Assembly (NCBI GenBank): GCA_025617375.2
Contig: JAMYGW020000005.1
Coordinates: 1 to 64,000 of the forward strand
DNA from: Acarospora socialis
Lineage: Eukaryota; Ascomycota; Lecanoromycetes; Acarosporales; Acarosporaceae
Direction of reading: 5' to 3'
Length of the DNA stretch: 64,000 nucleotides
The notes below the pieces were generated by a model. The model was not told the origin of the DNA. It searched no databases and was given only the letters and a program-made list of their open reading frames with translations. Within the stretch, counting starts at the first letter, position 1. Each line of letters opens with the position of its first letter. This document shows positions 11,430 through 22,771 of this stretch, in pieces. A program made the translations under genes and the position numbers.

Positions 11430-14400
11430 GAGTTGTTCATAATGTTGAATAAAAGAGTTGCAACACAAATGAAGTAACTTGTTCTGTCACTTCAGTCTTG
11501 AAGACTGAATTTGATGTCTGACTTAAAGATGTGAAAGTCTTGAAGATCAAACATGATGCAATGTCAATGATGACTTGAAGAGTCTCAGCTAAAATGCAGT
11601 CTTCTGACACATGTTGATTTGCAATGATTTGATATGATTTGCAATCATTGCAAATTGTAAATGTCAGCATTAGTCATCAGAGTTCACTAAATTGTATATA
11701 GTTCTACTTTAATAATTCTATTCTGTTGTCTTGTTGCTGTCATAATTCTGTGATCACACTTTTCATGTCTGACAAGATAAGTCATATTCATACTTTTCAT
11801 GTTCAGCATGCTAAGTCATATTCATACTTTTCATGACTGACATGCTAAGTCATATTCATACTTTTCATGCTCAGCATGCTAAGTCATATTCATACTTTTC
11901 ATGTTCAGCATACTAAGTCATATTCATACTTTTCATGCTCAAATTGCTAAGTCATACACTTACAGACAGAATCTCTCTCACTGACTGTAAAACTACATTA
12001 AGATTTGATAATAACATTTCTAGCATGAATGACTCAGCAGAATGCATAGAGAACAAGAAATAATGCTGAATGCTGCATTTTCTTCATTAAAATGTTCACT
12101 TGACTTTTAATGTCAAGTTCAATAAAGTCACTCTCAATCTGAATCAACTCAAGCATCTGTCAAAAACTGACAATGTAAAAAGTGAGAAGCATGATGAGCA
12201 GCACTTTGTCAGTGTAAGTGCAAGCTGCACTCAAATAATCATCATCTCAATGAAGTGATCAAAGTGATAAATAACAGAAACAGTGAAAACTCTTGAGAAC
12301 TGAGTGATGTCTTTGAATTGCAGTCTCAAGACTCTTATAATTATCTTAACTAACATCATAATAAGAACAACTGAATCAGATATGATTGTCTTTAAGATCT
12401 GTTTCAACAAGTCAACAATATAGACAGATATCATAAAGCTGTTTGATAACAGCTGAGCAATAAGACTGTAATGATTTCTGAGTATTGAAAAATTGTTGAA
12501 TTTGAGAAGACAGTGAGGTTGAGAATGATCTTAAGAATGTCAATGAAGATGATGACATATTTAATGAATTTAGATAGATCTTGCTTCTTTGAACAATTGA
12601 GATTTCATAGATAATCATTGAGCTTGTTGATGTTGATGACACTCAATTTATATTGTTGACTGAAAGAAGATTGTTCTTAACTGTGATCAATTCTGTAATT
12701 GTGATCAAGAAAGAAAGAATTAACACAGTGATTGTGCAAGAATCAATTAAATCTTCAGTGAAGTTCAATGTTGATAGTGAAATTGCTGTGAATTTGAACA
12801 AAGAATAAGTCATATCTTCAAGAGCTGATGATTCAGAGATTTGAGAAGCTTTGAGATTCACAACAGTGAAAGTTTAATTTGACATCTTGAAGAACAGTGA
12901 GATCACTGACATGATGCTTCACATATTGTTGCTGATCTAAGTCTTAATAGAACTTGCAGACAATCTTTTGATGCATAAGTCACATGATGTGTTCTTTAAA
13001 TCAAGACATTGTCAAAATAACTGATTGTCAAAGTAGTCTAACAGTATCTTCTGACAACAGAAAGTGATTGTTACATAGTTTCTGAGTGTCAATCAATCTA
13101 TATTCTTATCTAAATATTGCTGTAAAGATGAATAAATAGATTCAGAGAGCAACAATGTGAAGACAGTAAACTGATTCTGTTGATCAGCTTTATCAGTTTG
13201 TTGCTGCAATTTAACAAACTCAAATGTTGTTCAGTAGTGCACAATCAACATAAAAGTATCTATGTCAACATCTGACTCAAAATCAGGTGTGACAACAGCA
13301 GTATTTGTGACTTCAAAATTGAATGCTAAATGAATGTTGAATCACTCTGATCTAAATAGTCAAGCAGTGTATAATTTGATTCTCAGCATGAGAGTAATTT
13401 CATCAGTGTCAACAACAGTACAGATAAAAATAAGTGACTTTTTCTGTTGTTATTGTTGCTCATGAACAAGTGTCTTGAGCATAATCAACAGTGATTGATT
13501 TGAGACAACAGTAACACTGTAGCTGATGTTCTTGTGAATGATCTTGACACAGATAATGATCATCTTCTTGAACAAGAGATGACAACTGAATATGATGAAA
13601 AACTCACAGAACAGTGATAAGATTTCTGTGAGAAAGACATGCTGAACATTGACATCATAAAGTATGTTAAGTTCATCATATGTCTTTCATCAGAAAGTCT
13701 CAGTGACAAGAAGATGACATTCATCAAAATACATCTGAACTAGTCAGTTTGCAGTTATCACAAATTGCAGATAGATTTCAAAATCAGAATTAATCACTGA
13801 TTTAAAAATGAGAAGAATCACTGAGATGCAGATGCAAAAATTGTGTGTTTATACAGCAGATTGCATCTCAATCAACATCAATCAATCTCACATTTCATCT
13901 TGCAAGACAATAAAGAAAATCATGATAAGCATCACCTGATTGTGCTGAAGCAAAGTTGAAATCATAACAGTGAGAGTCTTGTCTTCTTCAGTAAAAAGAA
14001 CAACAAGTACATTCTTTTTCTGAGTTACAATAGTCTGTGTTGCTCATAACTGCTTTGAACTTTTGAAAGCAGCAGTTGAGTCATATATGCAATATAAAGA
14101 GTCTCAGATCTCATTGATGAGCATATTAATAATCTTGAAGTTAGATACAGAATGTTGATTAATTAAACATACTTGTTTAATCATCAAAAGAATATCTTCA
14201 TCACTGACTGAGACTTCTGCTTTCAATATAGAAGTTGTATGTCTTTGTTGTTGTAGATTTGACTTAATTATGATCAAGTTATTCTCAAATTCAAAAAGAT
14301 TGTATCATCACTGACAGACTTAATGAAATGCTTGCAGAGTATGATTGCTGATTTCTTGTATCATATTCACTAACAAAATGTAGTGATGTTTCTCAACTTC

Positions 14401-15508
14401 ATAGATGTGTTCAGTCTGTAGAATATGAGTCAAGAACTTATCATCAACAAAACAACTAAATTCATTCTGAAGAAGTTTCTGATTCATAGATATAATGATG
14501 TTATGTTAAGAGATTATGATTAAACAAATCTTAAGTGTTTTGATTGACTCTCTGCTCATAATATGACTGATATGATGTGACTTTCATGAAATGTTGTTGT
14601 CATCTCAAAGTAAATTATTGTACAGTATTGACTTCTGACAGAGTCTGAAGCTAAGTTTCAGCAAGTTCATAAAAGATAGAATGTTGATGACAAACACAAT
14701 GTATAGTCAAGCTACTGAATTTAATAAATATCATGCAATAATCTTGAGTCAATCTGTGACTGATTGAGACTTATTGTATTTGACAAGAACAATCACACTG
14801 TTGTTGATGACAAAGAAGTTGCACATTGAATTTCACAAGTTGAAGTGCTTAAAACAGATAATTTCTGTATTACAAATTGACATTTTATCTGTAAAGAGTG
14901 TCAGTAAAAACAGCAGCTCACAGAAAGTTTCTGTCTTTCAGAGATATTTCATTGCTTCTGCTGAGAGTCAGCTGAATAAAAGACAGAGAAATAAAGATAT
15001 GAGAACTTATGAAAAGAACAAAACAGTTGTGAACTCTGTGATAAAGTGAGAATGTCTTGTGTTGATGAATTTTGAGTTCATTGAAGTACTTATCAAGTTT
15101 TATCTTTAAGATCATTTGACTGAATGCTCAGAAATGATTCACTATTGATACTTCAGATTATATCATCTGTGAAGAGCATGAAGTTCTAAGTATTGAGATA
15201 ATCTTTGTCACAAAAAACAAGTTGATGACACAGAAGCTCAATAGCAGTCTTTAACATCTTCTTAAATCATTTCTTGAACTCAACAATGACAATTCTAGAT
15301 TCTTTGTACTGCAAACTAATGTAATTGAAAGCTCACAGTACAGTTAAATGAACATAGTAGTCTTTGCTGACAATCTTTACATACATATGTAAAAAGTGCA
15401 ACTTCATAAAGACAGAGAAGAAGTCATTGATCAGAAACTTGTGATGATAAGTGATTGCAGTTTTGACATGATTTGTTATGATGTGATGTTGCTTGAAGAA
15501 AAGAGCAA
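11430..15508 (-). pseudogene. Telomere-linked RecQ-type helicase relic, C-terminal part
   Basis: This is the downstream part of a broken RecQ-like helicase whose N-terminal part is at 21,545-22,771; a retrotransposon separates them. The Walker A region reads VLVVLFTEEDKT (TEEDKT at 13,975-13,992) where subtelomeric RecQ proteins have TGGGKS/T, with each Gly codon changed by GG-to-GA. DECH survives at 13,714-13,725, in frame with Walker A. A motif resembling the GRAGRDG region (ADQQNQF) and a Cys pair (CDLC) follow near 13,050-13,200. Further down, CNDC-type Cys residues at about 11,560-11,650 may be the C-terminal zinc region, but this end is uncertain. A frame change occurs between 15,333 and 13,980. 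Telomere-linked helicases of this kind are typical of fungal chromosome ends. Confidence 0.78.
11758..11958. repeat. 34-bp tandem repeat, about six copies
   Basis: Units start at 11,758, 11,792, 11,826, 11,860, 11,894 and 11,928, exactly 34 bases apart. Each has the form ACTTTTCATG, a variable CATG-containing core, then TAAGTCATATTCAT. Single inverted copies of the same unit occur at about 4,478-4,506, 5,570-5,592 and 23,273-23,304. The 46-bp array at 26,215 shares the TTTTCATG...TAAGT skeleton. The period is not a multiple of three, so it is unlikely to be coding. Confidence 0.9.
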
Positions 15509-15825
15509 TGTTATGTTTCAACTGAGATTCCTCAATTATAGGGCTAGAGTTTGTGCTCTTTGATATAGAGGTTCAAAGGTTCTAGGTAAACAGTAGCTTT
15601 GTATTGCATAACTAGATGAGTTGAACACAATTGATTTCATAAGAAAATCAATCCTACTATATAGAAATGACCACACTGACATGCTCAGTGTTTCAGTGTT
15701 CTGGTGTGCCCTCAGGCACATGTTCATGAGAAAATGCTCAGCATTTCATTGTTTCATGCTCAGGGTTACACTACTTCAAGCATATTCCTCATTCTGTTAT
15801 TTCCTCCTAGAGTATGATCATAACA
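15509..15825 (-). repeat. 3' LTR of the retrotransposon
   Basis: This LTR has the same 317-bp length as its partner at 21,228-21,544 (constant offset 5,719). I count about 30 differences between the two, all of them transitions, with no indels. At seven dinucleotides this copy and its partner differ as CA versus TG, which implies an ancestral CG mutated on opposite strands. Confidence 0.95.
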
Positions 15826-15841
15826 TCATTTCTTCTCTCTC
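15826..15841 (-). promoter_or_regulatory. Polypurine tract of the retrotransposon
   Basis: Read on the minus strand, the 16 bases directly upstream of the 3' LTR are GAGAGAGAAGAAATGA, which is almost pure purine. This is where plus-strand DNA synthesis is primed in LTR retroelements. Its position directly abutting the LTR supports the orientation assigned to the element. Confidence 0.75.
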
Positions 15842-16462
15842 AGGTGCTAGTTCTCTAGAATCTATTTAAGCAAGAGTATATATCAGCATCTGCTCACCAC
15901 ATTTCAACAATGCACTTGAAATTCAAAAATTGACTTTGCCTTGCTGATACTATATTCCATAAAGAAAATCCTGCACTTGTCCCTTGTGATCATTGTCTAG
16001 ATATCAGTCTCTCTTGTATCACAATGTCTCTTGATCTGTTGATCTCATCTGACTTCTTTAAGTCTGCAAAGTGTGCTGAGTGTGTGTGTTGAGGTCATCT
16101 CTGTGTCAGTCTCTCTCTTGACTTTCTTGAGTCTGTTTGCTTCAAAACTGAAAATGAGCTCTTCTAAGCTCTCAATGAGCAACTCTCTGCACTTTTGGCA
16201 AAAATTGCTAGATTGCAGAAAACCTTGAAACAGTCTGAAACTTGAATTGATACAAAAGCAAGGTGTCTTGTCAAGGAACTTGCTGATGATAATGATGGGA
16301 TGAAGAATGAAAATCCTCAACCATTGTCACAACTCATTGACATGATGTCTTCATTCTTCTGAGCTAATCTTGACTTCTTTTCTCAAAATGTTGAAGTGTT
16401 CTTGTGCAGTTCTTGAGGTTTCTCTTGAGTTTTCAGATGTTTTCTGATGTATTGTATTCTTT

Positions 16463-16744
16463 TCATTTTATGAGATAGTGAACTTTTTCACTAATCATTC
16501 TCTTCCCTAGAATGTTCTTGACTTCATATTCTTTGTTGAGTTCAACAGGTGTTTTTGTGATCTGAAGTGGTATGGACTGGTTGCAATGCTGTAGCATGAA
16601 TGCATGAAATACTGAATGTATTCTCATTTTCTTGAGTAAGTCTAGCTCATAGCTTAACCCTTTGATGTTCTGTGTGATCTTGAATGGTTTAATGCTTTTG
16701 TTCTTCAGCTTCTTGCTCTTTCTCTTTGTCTGTATGTTATTCAT
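16463..16744 (-). pseudogene. Integrase C-terminal/chromovirus module relic
   Basis: This 93-codon open segment contains a KNKSIKPFKI...GLSYELDL core, then MRIHSVFHAFMLQ, then VELNKEYEVKNILGKR. That order matches the GPY/F module and the start of the chromodomain-like tail of chromovirus integrases, where the usual texts are GPF-I, LAYRL-LP, IHPVFHVS-L and EYEVE-ILD. It follows the integrase core in the element's reading direction and would target integration to particular chromatin. Confidence 0.8.
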
Positions 16745-17149
16745 TCTTAGATATACTCTTTCTTCTTCTTCAAATGATTTTACTTCTGTTGCTTGTCTCT
16801 TCTGCTGTTCAATTCATTCTGTTAGGTCTTGATGCAGTTTTTTCATCTGTGTGATGTTCAGAATTGCTTTTTGACTCTGTGATCTGTGTTCTCTTGAATC
16901 TCACCATATCTTCAGATTGTATTCATAGTTTACATAGAAAGGTGTTTCTTCTGTGGTTTTGTTTCTTGCATTGTTGTATGCAAACTGTGTCATTGACAAC
17001 AGCCATACTCAGTTGTCCTGATTCTTGTTGATATAGTGTCTCAAGTATGTCTCTACTGTCTGGTTCATCTGTTTGCTTTGTTCATCTGTCTGTAAGTGAT
17101 ATGCTGTTGACATCTTGTGCTTTATTCTGAGTTCTGCTGTAAGTGTTTT

Positions 17150-17383
17150 TCAAAACTTGCTTGTAAACAGCTTGTCTCTGTTGGTGATAAATTCCTTTGA
17201 TAGTCTGTGATTGCTAATCAATTCTTTCAGTATTGTGCATGTCAATATTGGTGCTGTTGTGGTTTCTTTGAATGAAATGAACATTGTGTACTTTGTCAAT
17301 CTGTTCACTATGATCAATATACTATTGAATCTTATTTTCCATGCTGAGTCCTTGAACAGTGACAGCTTCATAATGAAGTTCAT
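17150..17383 (-). pseudogene. Integrase catalytic core relic
   Basis: The segment reads NFIMKLSLFKDSA, IVNRLTKYTMFI and ITNRDKLFTSKF. In active Ty3/gypsy integrases the equivalents are DFI-LP, VDRLTKYAHFI and SDRD--FTSKF. Both visible catalytic Asp positions are Asn here, as expected from G-to-A change, so strand transfer would be lost. A stop precedes it in frame. Confidence 0.85.
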
Positions 17384-17459
17384 TGTAACTGATTTTCATG
17401 GTGTGCTCAGTGCATTCAGTCATGTTACTTCATCATATTGTTTATCTTGATTGATCTTG

Positions 17460-17740
17460 TTCCTTCAGCATGAATCACACACAGCAATTATCTTGGTGAC
17501 TCAATTTCTGAGATTGCTAACATTGCATCTTCTTTGCACTAGGTTCTCTGTGCATTTAACTTCTAAGTGTTCTTTGATTCTGCTGTGATGACACATTCTA
17601 ATGAGTTCTTCATCTGTCAAGAGGTTCTGCTTCATCTTGTACATTGTTGCTAAGTTCTTTGTGAGGATTTTGTTGTTGTCTTTGCTCAGAATTCTGACAT
17701 GTATTGTCTGTATGTCTTCATGATCAGATTGTCTACTCAA
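17460..17740 (-). pseudogene. Integrase zinc-binding region relic
   Basis: The segment contains RMCHHSRIKEHLEVKCTENL and, a little downstream, AVCDSC. This corresponds to the HHCC zinc domain at the N-terminus of gypsy integrases (H, GHLG, T, then CxxC). A stop separates the two halves. It sits between the RNase H and integrase core relics, in the expected order. Confidence 0.75.
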
Positions 17741-17920
17741 GACATCTGCTTCTCTGTTCTCATTATTCTTCTTGTAATGGATCTGAAATTTGTAATCTGC
17801 TAACTGCTCTGCTCAATGAACTTGTCATTGATTGAGTTACTTTGTTGTTGTGAAGTTTCTCAGATTCTTGTGATCTGTGTAGATCTGAATTGACTTGCTT
17901 GTTTCTGTGAAATAAGATCT

Positions 17921-18127
17921 TCAGTCTTGCAGTGCTTTCACTATTGCAAGAAGTTTCTTGTCATGAATCTCATATCTTTTCTTGGGTTCTGATAGTTTCC
18001 TAAATTGATATGCTATGAGTCTCTGCTGTCCTTTCTCAATCTGGTATAAGCATGCTTTTACTGTGAAATCTGAAGCATCAGTTTTCAGTATCTTTTTGCA
18101 TGTTGAATTGAGTATTCTCAGGTGCAC
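17921..18127 (-). pseudogene. RNase H domain relic
   Basis: The open segment includes LKTDASDFTVKACLYQ and LIAYQFRKLSEPKKRYEIHDKKLLAIVKAL. This is the conserved TDAS-D--gavL-Q and SRKL--aE-nY-iHdkELLAiv-al pattern of gypsy RNase H. The catalytic Asp of TDAS is intact, although Glu of the nYeIhdkE block has become Lys. Confidence 0.88.
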
Positions 18128-18199
18128 TTTTTCACTAAGACTTTTCTTTAATATGTGAAATGCATTCTCCTGTTCTTTGTTTCAATGCTATTCTTTGCT

Positions 18200-18973
18200 C
18201 TTGTGTGTCAAGTGTGTTAGTGGTTTTGCAATTCTTGCATAATTTGGTACAAACTTCCAGTAGTAGTTCATCAATTCTAGAAAGACCTGTACTTCCTTGA
18301 TCTGTTTTGGTCTTGATCAGTTTCTGACTGCTTTCATCTTCTTTAAATTCTTCTTGATCTGTTCAGGTTGAATTACATAGTCTAGAAACTCAACTTTCTT
18401 GATCTTGAACCTGCTTTTTGACTTTTTCACATATAGAACTCACTCATTGAGCCTTGTCAGTATCTTGTGCACATGCTCACAGTGCTCTTCAAGATCTTCT
18501 GAGTATATCAGGATGTTGTCAAGGTATGTGATCACAAAATCATTGAGATATTCTTTCAATATGTCATTGATCAATCTCTGAAAGGTGGCTGAGACATTTT
18601 TTAGTTCAAATGACATAATGATGTACTCATAATGTCTGTATCTTGTTCAGAATGTCATTTTCCATTCTTTTTCTTCTTTCATCCTGACTTGATAATAGGC
18701 ATCTTTAAGGTCTAAGCTCATGAACCACTTAGTCTTACCTAATTGGTCTTGCAACTCTTCTATCAATGGTAGCAAATAACTATCTCAGTGAGTTATCTTA
18801 TTGAGTTGTCTGTAGTTGACACACAGTTGTTTTCTGTCATCTTTCTTTGATACAAACAGAATCAGATATTCTGCTGATGACTTTGATGATTTGATGAATT
18901 CTCTCTTCAGATTCTCATCAAGATAAGTTCTAACTTTCTTGAGTTGGTTCTTGCTCATGGGGTATAGTGGCAT
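18200..18973 (-). pseudogene. Reverse transcriptase relic
   Basis: The N-terminal part (18,973-18,785) reads PLYPMSKNQLKKVRTYLDENL, KSSAEYLILFVSKKD and LCVNYRQLNKIT, which are classical gypsy RT blocks 1-2. The active-site box near 18,495-18,525 reads ITYLDNILIYS, where YLDD is expected, so the second catalytic Asp is Asn. Stops separate the blocks. The enzyme would be inactive. Confidence 0.9.
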
Positions 18974-19324
18974 TCACTTAGGTTGCTTTTTGCCCAGTAG
19001 TGATATCTTGTGATCTCATGACTTATGCTTTGATAAGCTCATTTCTGACTGTTTGAAAATCTTGTATGTGTCTTCAATTGCACATATTTTCTTTGTAACC
19101 CAATCAATTCATGAATTCTTTCCACATAATCAGGGCATCCCTAGTACTGCATCATATCTGATTGATCTCATAACATCAAACATTATTTCTTGTGAGTTTT
19201 CAAGAATTGAGGCCTCCACACAGATTTTCTCATCAATTCTTTTGGTGAATCTGTTTGCCATGTGTATGTTGAATGGACAGTGCACTCACTGTGTCACTAA
19301 TCCTAGCATGTCAACTACTCTTTG

Positions 19325-19400
19325 ATTTATAATATTACTGTCTGCTTCAGAATCTACCAATGCATTGATCTGGTGTTCATTAATCATGATCTTGATTCAT
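19325..19400 (-). pseudogene. Retroviral-type aspartic protease active-site relic
   Basis: On the minus strand this stretch reads QINALVDSEADS, where the Ty3/gypsy protease has ALVDSGADS. The glycine of DSG is changed to Glu by GG-to-GA. It lies between the gag knuckle and RT, as expected for the gag-pol order. Confidence 0.75.
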
Positions 19401-20346
19401 ATTTGATGATCATTGTCTTGTTTCTGAGACACTGCTAGCTTCTTATTCTCTAGTCTTGTTGAGGGAGCTTCTTGTTTTTTGACTCATTTGATCATTTGAC
19501 TTGTCTTCAAAGTTCTTGAAACCATTCTGGTTTCCTTTCAACCATAAGACTGACATACTCTAGACTGTGCTGCTCAATGTGTCTCTCTGAATGTAGTCAG
19601 AGTTCATACTGATTGTACTCTGTCTGCAACTGACTCTTCAAGGCTCTTACTCTTTGCAGAAATTTGAGTGGTATATACTCTTCACTGAAGGTTCATCTGT
19701 CTTCATTCTGCATGGTATATTCTTCAGGTAAGCATATCTCAACCTTGTGACTCTTTGTCTTTCAAACAAGGGATTTTGGTATCATCACATTGTTGCTGTC
19801 AAGACATTCATTTCTAACAGCTGTCATCAGCTTCTCTAGCTGATCACATGTCTTTTGTTTCTTTGTGTTCTTGTGCTGCACTTCCCATTTTCAGACTTGC
19901 ATTTCTTGCTCAAGCTCTCACTTCCCAAACTGAAGCTTTTCTTCTTTCAACATTTGTTGTTGATTCTCAAGGTGCTGACATGCTGTCTTCAGCTTCATGT
20001 TGACTTCTCATTGATCAACTTCCTCTTGGTTCACATTCAAATTCAAGACAATTCAGATGCTATCACTGTAGTCTTCTTCTATCTGAGTATCTCAAGTATT
20101 GACTTCTTCAATCTCAGTCTCTAGAACACATAGTTCTTTTCTCACAGTGTTGTCTGACCTGAGCCATTCTGTGATATTGTAAGCCCCTTGTTTCTGATGT
20201 GACTTCTTTGAATAATATCTGACTCTGTTCTTGCTGTTCATGTGAGTTCAACACATGTCATTGAAGCAAGCTGTTCAGCTAAGATTGTCATGCACTACTT
20301 TCTTAGTTGCAATTGCAGCTTTCTTTCTTTCTTTTCTGGGTTTCTT

Positions 20347-20388
20347 GCAATTCTGTGCAAGGTGTTCAATAATATCACAGTTGTAGCA
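20347..20388 (-). pseudogene. Gag zinc knuckle (CCHC)
   Basis: The minus strand encodes CYNCDIIEHLAQNC, a perfect Cx2Cx4Hx4C zinc knuckle of retroelement Gag, followed by KKPRK. It binds genomic RNA in active elements. This is one of the few parts of the element that keeps all of its key residues. Confidence 0.9.
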
Positions 20389-20399
20389 TTTTCACATTT

Positions 20400-21201
20400 C
20401 TTGATAACTTGAAGACTTTCCTCTTGAGAACCATTTCTTTTTCTGTGATGCTCCCTTTGATCTTTGTGCTGAAGGTTGATCTCACTTCATTGTGTTGAGA
20501 TTCATAGAATCTGAGTAATGTCATCTTTGGTTGCCCCTATCAGCTCAGCCCATTCACTCTTGATGTTGATAGTCTCTTTTTTCCATCTGTCTTTCTCATT
20601 GACAACCATCTATTGTGATTGTCTTGTTGATAAGTTCTTGCAGGTTGTCTGACCTGTTGCTTTGTGTGATCTTGTTCTTAATAGATTCTTTCAAGTCTCA
20701 ATAGTAAGCTGATGCTAACTGATTCAGGTTTCATTGCATAAGTGTTGCAATCTGTTGAAACTCTGCTGCATACTTGACTGCAAATTCTTCTTGCCATAAT
20801 GTGTGAATCTTCTGTTCTGTCACACATTTCTTGTCAACTACTCTGAAGATTCTTCTTAGCTTCTCTTTGAACTGCATTCAGTTTTCTATGCAAGACATAT
20901 TCTGCTCTCAGTCAGAAATGCTCTTGATCATGAACTTGTTGAGCTGTGATTCAATTCAATTGAATACTGTGTTCTTCATGTAGAATGTTGTGAACAAGAC
21001 TCTGTCAACATTGCTTTCAAACTTCTTCTGATTGAAGTCAACATACAGGTTGATTTGGGCAAGAAATTGTCTCAAATTCTGTTGATCTTCTGTAAAGTTC
21101 TCTGAAGTCTTGATCTTAGATACTTTGTGATTAATGTTGACTATCTTTGTTGATTCAGTGCTCTGTGACACACTGTCTGAGGTTGATTCTTTGAATGACA
21201 T
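20400..21201 (-). pseudogene. Gag relic
   Basis: The frame starts with MSFKEST at 21,201, 27 bases inside the 5' LTR edge. The first 81 codons are open and contain NLRQFLAQINLYV and DRVLFTTFYM, typical of Ty3/gypsy Gag (LR-FL-Q---Y, -KV-f--syL-G). Downstream text such as QKIHTLWQEEFAVKYAAEFQQIA continues the Gag capsid pattern but is broken by TGA stops. Confidence 0.85.
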
Positions 21202-21209
21202 TCTCTATA

Positions 21210-21227
21210 TTGTAAGAGTGTTCAAAG
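21210..21227 (-). promoter_or_regulatory. Primer-binding site region, possibly self-primed
   Basis: Directly inside the 5' LTR the transcript would read CTTTGAACACTC. It does not begin with the TGG typical of a tRNA primer site. Eight bases, TTGAACAC, can pair with GTGTTCAA inside the LTR (complement at 21,340-21,347), about 35 bases past a TATATAG box, close to where the transcript should start. That is the layout of self-priming Tf1/sushi elements. Confidence 0.4.
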
Positions 21228-21544
21228 TGTTATGTTCCAACTGAGATTTCTCAATTATAGGGCTAGAGTTTGTGCTCTTTGATATAGAGATTCAAAGGTT
21301 CTAGGTAAACAGTAGCTTTGTATTGTGTAACTAGATGAGTTGAACACAATTGATTCCATAAAAGAATCAATCCTACTATATAGAAATGACCACACTGACA
21401 CACTCAGTGTTTCAGCATTCTGGTGTGCCTTCAGACACATGTTCATGAGGAAATGCTCAGCATTTCATCATTTCATGCTTGGGGTTACACTACTTCAAGT
21501 GTACTCTTCATTCTGTTATTCCCTTCTAGGGTATGGCTGTAACA
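21228..21544 (-). repeat. 5' LTR of the retrotransposon
   Basis: This LTR is the partner of 15,509-15,825. In element orientation it contains a TATATAG box (plus-strand 21,377-21,383 region) that can serve as promoter. It differs from the other LTR by transitions only. The element's coding relics start just inside it, which identifies it as the 5' copy. Confidence 0.95.
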
Positions 21545-22771
21545 AGCAAGTCAAAGATTAATAATATGAAGTAAATATATCATCTGAGACAGCACTGATC
21601 AATACTCAAAGACATTACATCATTTTTCAGTTATGATGTCATATTCAAGAACACTCATGAAATATATAAATAAACTGTATCAGATGCTCTAAATAACAGA
21701 TTGTTCAAGAAGAATGATGCTCAGCTGAATAACTAGTGCTGTAACTGTCTTTGACTGTTGTGCAGCATCAATTGAGTTGCTTTTGAATGTAATTGTCTTA
21801 ACTGTGATCAAGATGTGTTGCAATCAGTCTAGAATAAGATTCATGATGTCAGATAAATGAAGACAAATTCTTAAGACATCTTTATAGAAGTGAAGAAGAA
21901 ATAAAATCAATTTTTTTCAAAATGAAAAATAGTTGATGAACAAGAAGAAATTCACAAAGCACAAAGACTTAAACAAGAAAATAGAACTTTCAGTAGAGCA
22001 GAAAATCTGTAGAATATGTGTTGTGTTTTTTTGCTCATTATAATGACAAGTTTTGAGAAACTCATCAATTGCTGAGATCAGACATGACTGATATGAGAAT
22101 GAGTTGATGAAGTGAAAGTTCATGATCATGACTATGAGATCTTTCATGTTGAGCTCAACAAAATACTCAAATCAATGAGTACAGCAATTTCACAGTGTCA
22201 AGTTCATCTCATTTCAGTTTGCAGATGCTTGAGTCAGCACTAACTGTTGATTGTGATAGTAATTGTTCAGCTGAAATTGTGCAGTCTTAATCTTTGTCTT
22301 GATTGAAGAGTTGAGATTGAATTCAAATATTGAAGAATTGACTTTGAAGTAATGCAGATTTGATGATGAGAAGATAGTTAATATTGCTGCTGAAAATTTG
22401 TACAAAGAACTGTTCTTTGAGTTCAATGAAGAATGCATTGAAATAACATGTTGTTTAATGATAACTAGACTTGAACAGCAGTACAGACAGTTGACATTCA
22501 GACAACAATAACTGTCTACAACAACAGCAAGATATTTTGAGTAGTTTTGCTGCTCAGCTTTTTGAAGAGAAGAAATATTCTGAAAATCAATAACTTTGTT
22601 CACTAATATAATGACTGCTGCAATTCTTCTGAACTCTGAAGACAAAATCTTTTCATAATAGTTGTTGAGATGAACAGATAGATGCTTGAGCTTTACATTG
22701 ATGCAGCAAATGTGACAAATGACAACTTTGTGAAGATCATTAAAGAACAAAGAATTGCTGTCAGAAGACAT
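21545..22771 (-). pseudogene. Telomere-linked helicase relic, OrsD-like N-terminal part
   Basis: The frame starts with MSSDSNSLF at 22,771 and runs 409 codons to the retrotransposon edge. It contains VVICHICCINVKLKHLSVHL near residues 16-35 and LYCCSSLVIIKQHVISMH near 97-115. These are two Cys/His motifs like those of the OrsD family (PF12013, formerly DUF3505), often found N-terminal to subtelomeric RecQ helicases. If the retrotransposon and one AGCAA copy are removed, the frame continues in phase into the open segment 15,521-15,333. That supports a single gene split by the insertion. TGA stops and lost Trp/Arg codons mark the decay. Confidence 0.75.

Larger units (their letters stand above)
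15509..21544 (-). mobile_element. Full-length Ty3/gypsy LTR retrotransposon, chromovirus-like
   Basis: A 6036-bp element has two 317-bp LTRs of identical length, each starting TGTTA and ending TAACA. The 5-bp target duplication AGCAA sits at 15,504-15,508 and 21,545-21,549. The element reads on the minus strand. In order from its 5' end come gag with a CCHC knuckle, protease, reverse transcriptase, RNase H, integrase with HHCC-like zinc residues, and a C-terminal module of chromovirus type. This gag-PR-RT-RH-INT order defines Ty3/gypsy (Metaviridae). All coding parts carry stops and mutated catalytic residues, so the copy is dead. It keeps more CC and GG than its surroundings, which suggests it inserted later. 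It landed inside the RecQ helicase relic. Confidence 0.95.

Noticed and set aside
11758-11958. CRISPR array
   Set aside because: Repeat units are contiguous without unique spacers, and the genome is eukaryotic.
15536-15869. Small proteins on both strands of the left LTR (and the matching ones at 21,255-21,561)
   Set aside because: They are the same LTR sequence read in both directions; similar frames in both copies follow from LTR identity, not from coding.
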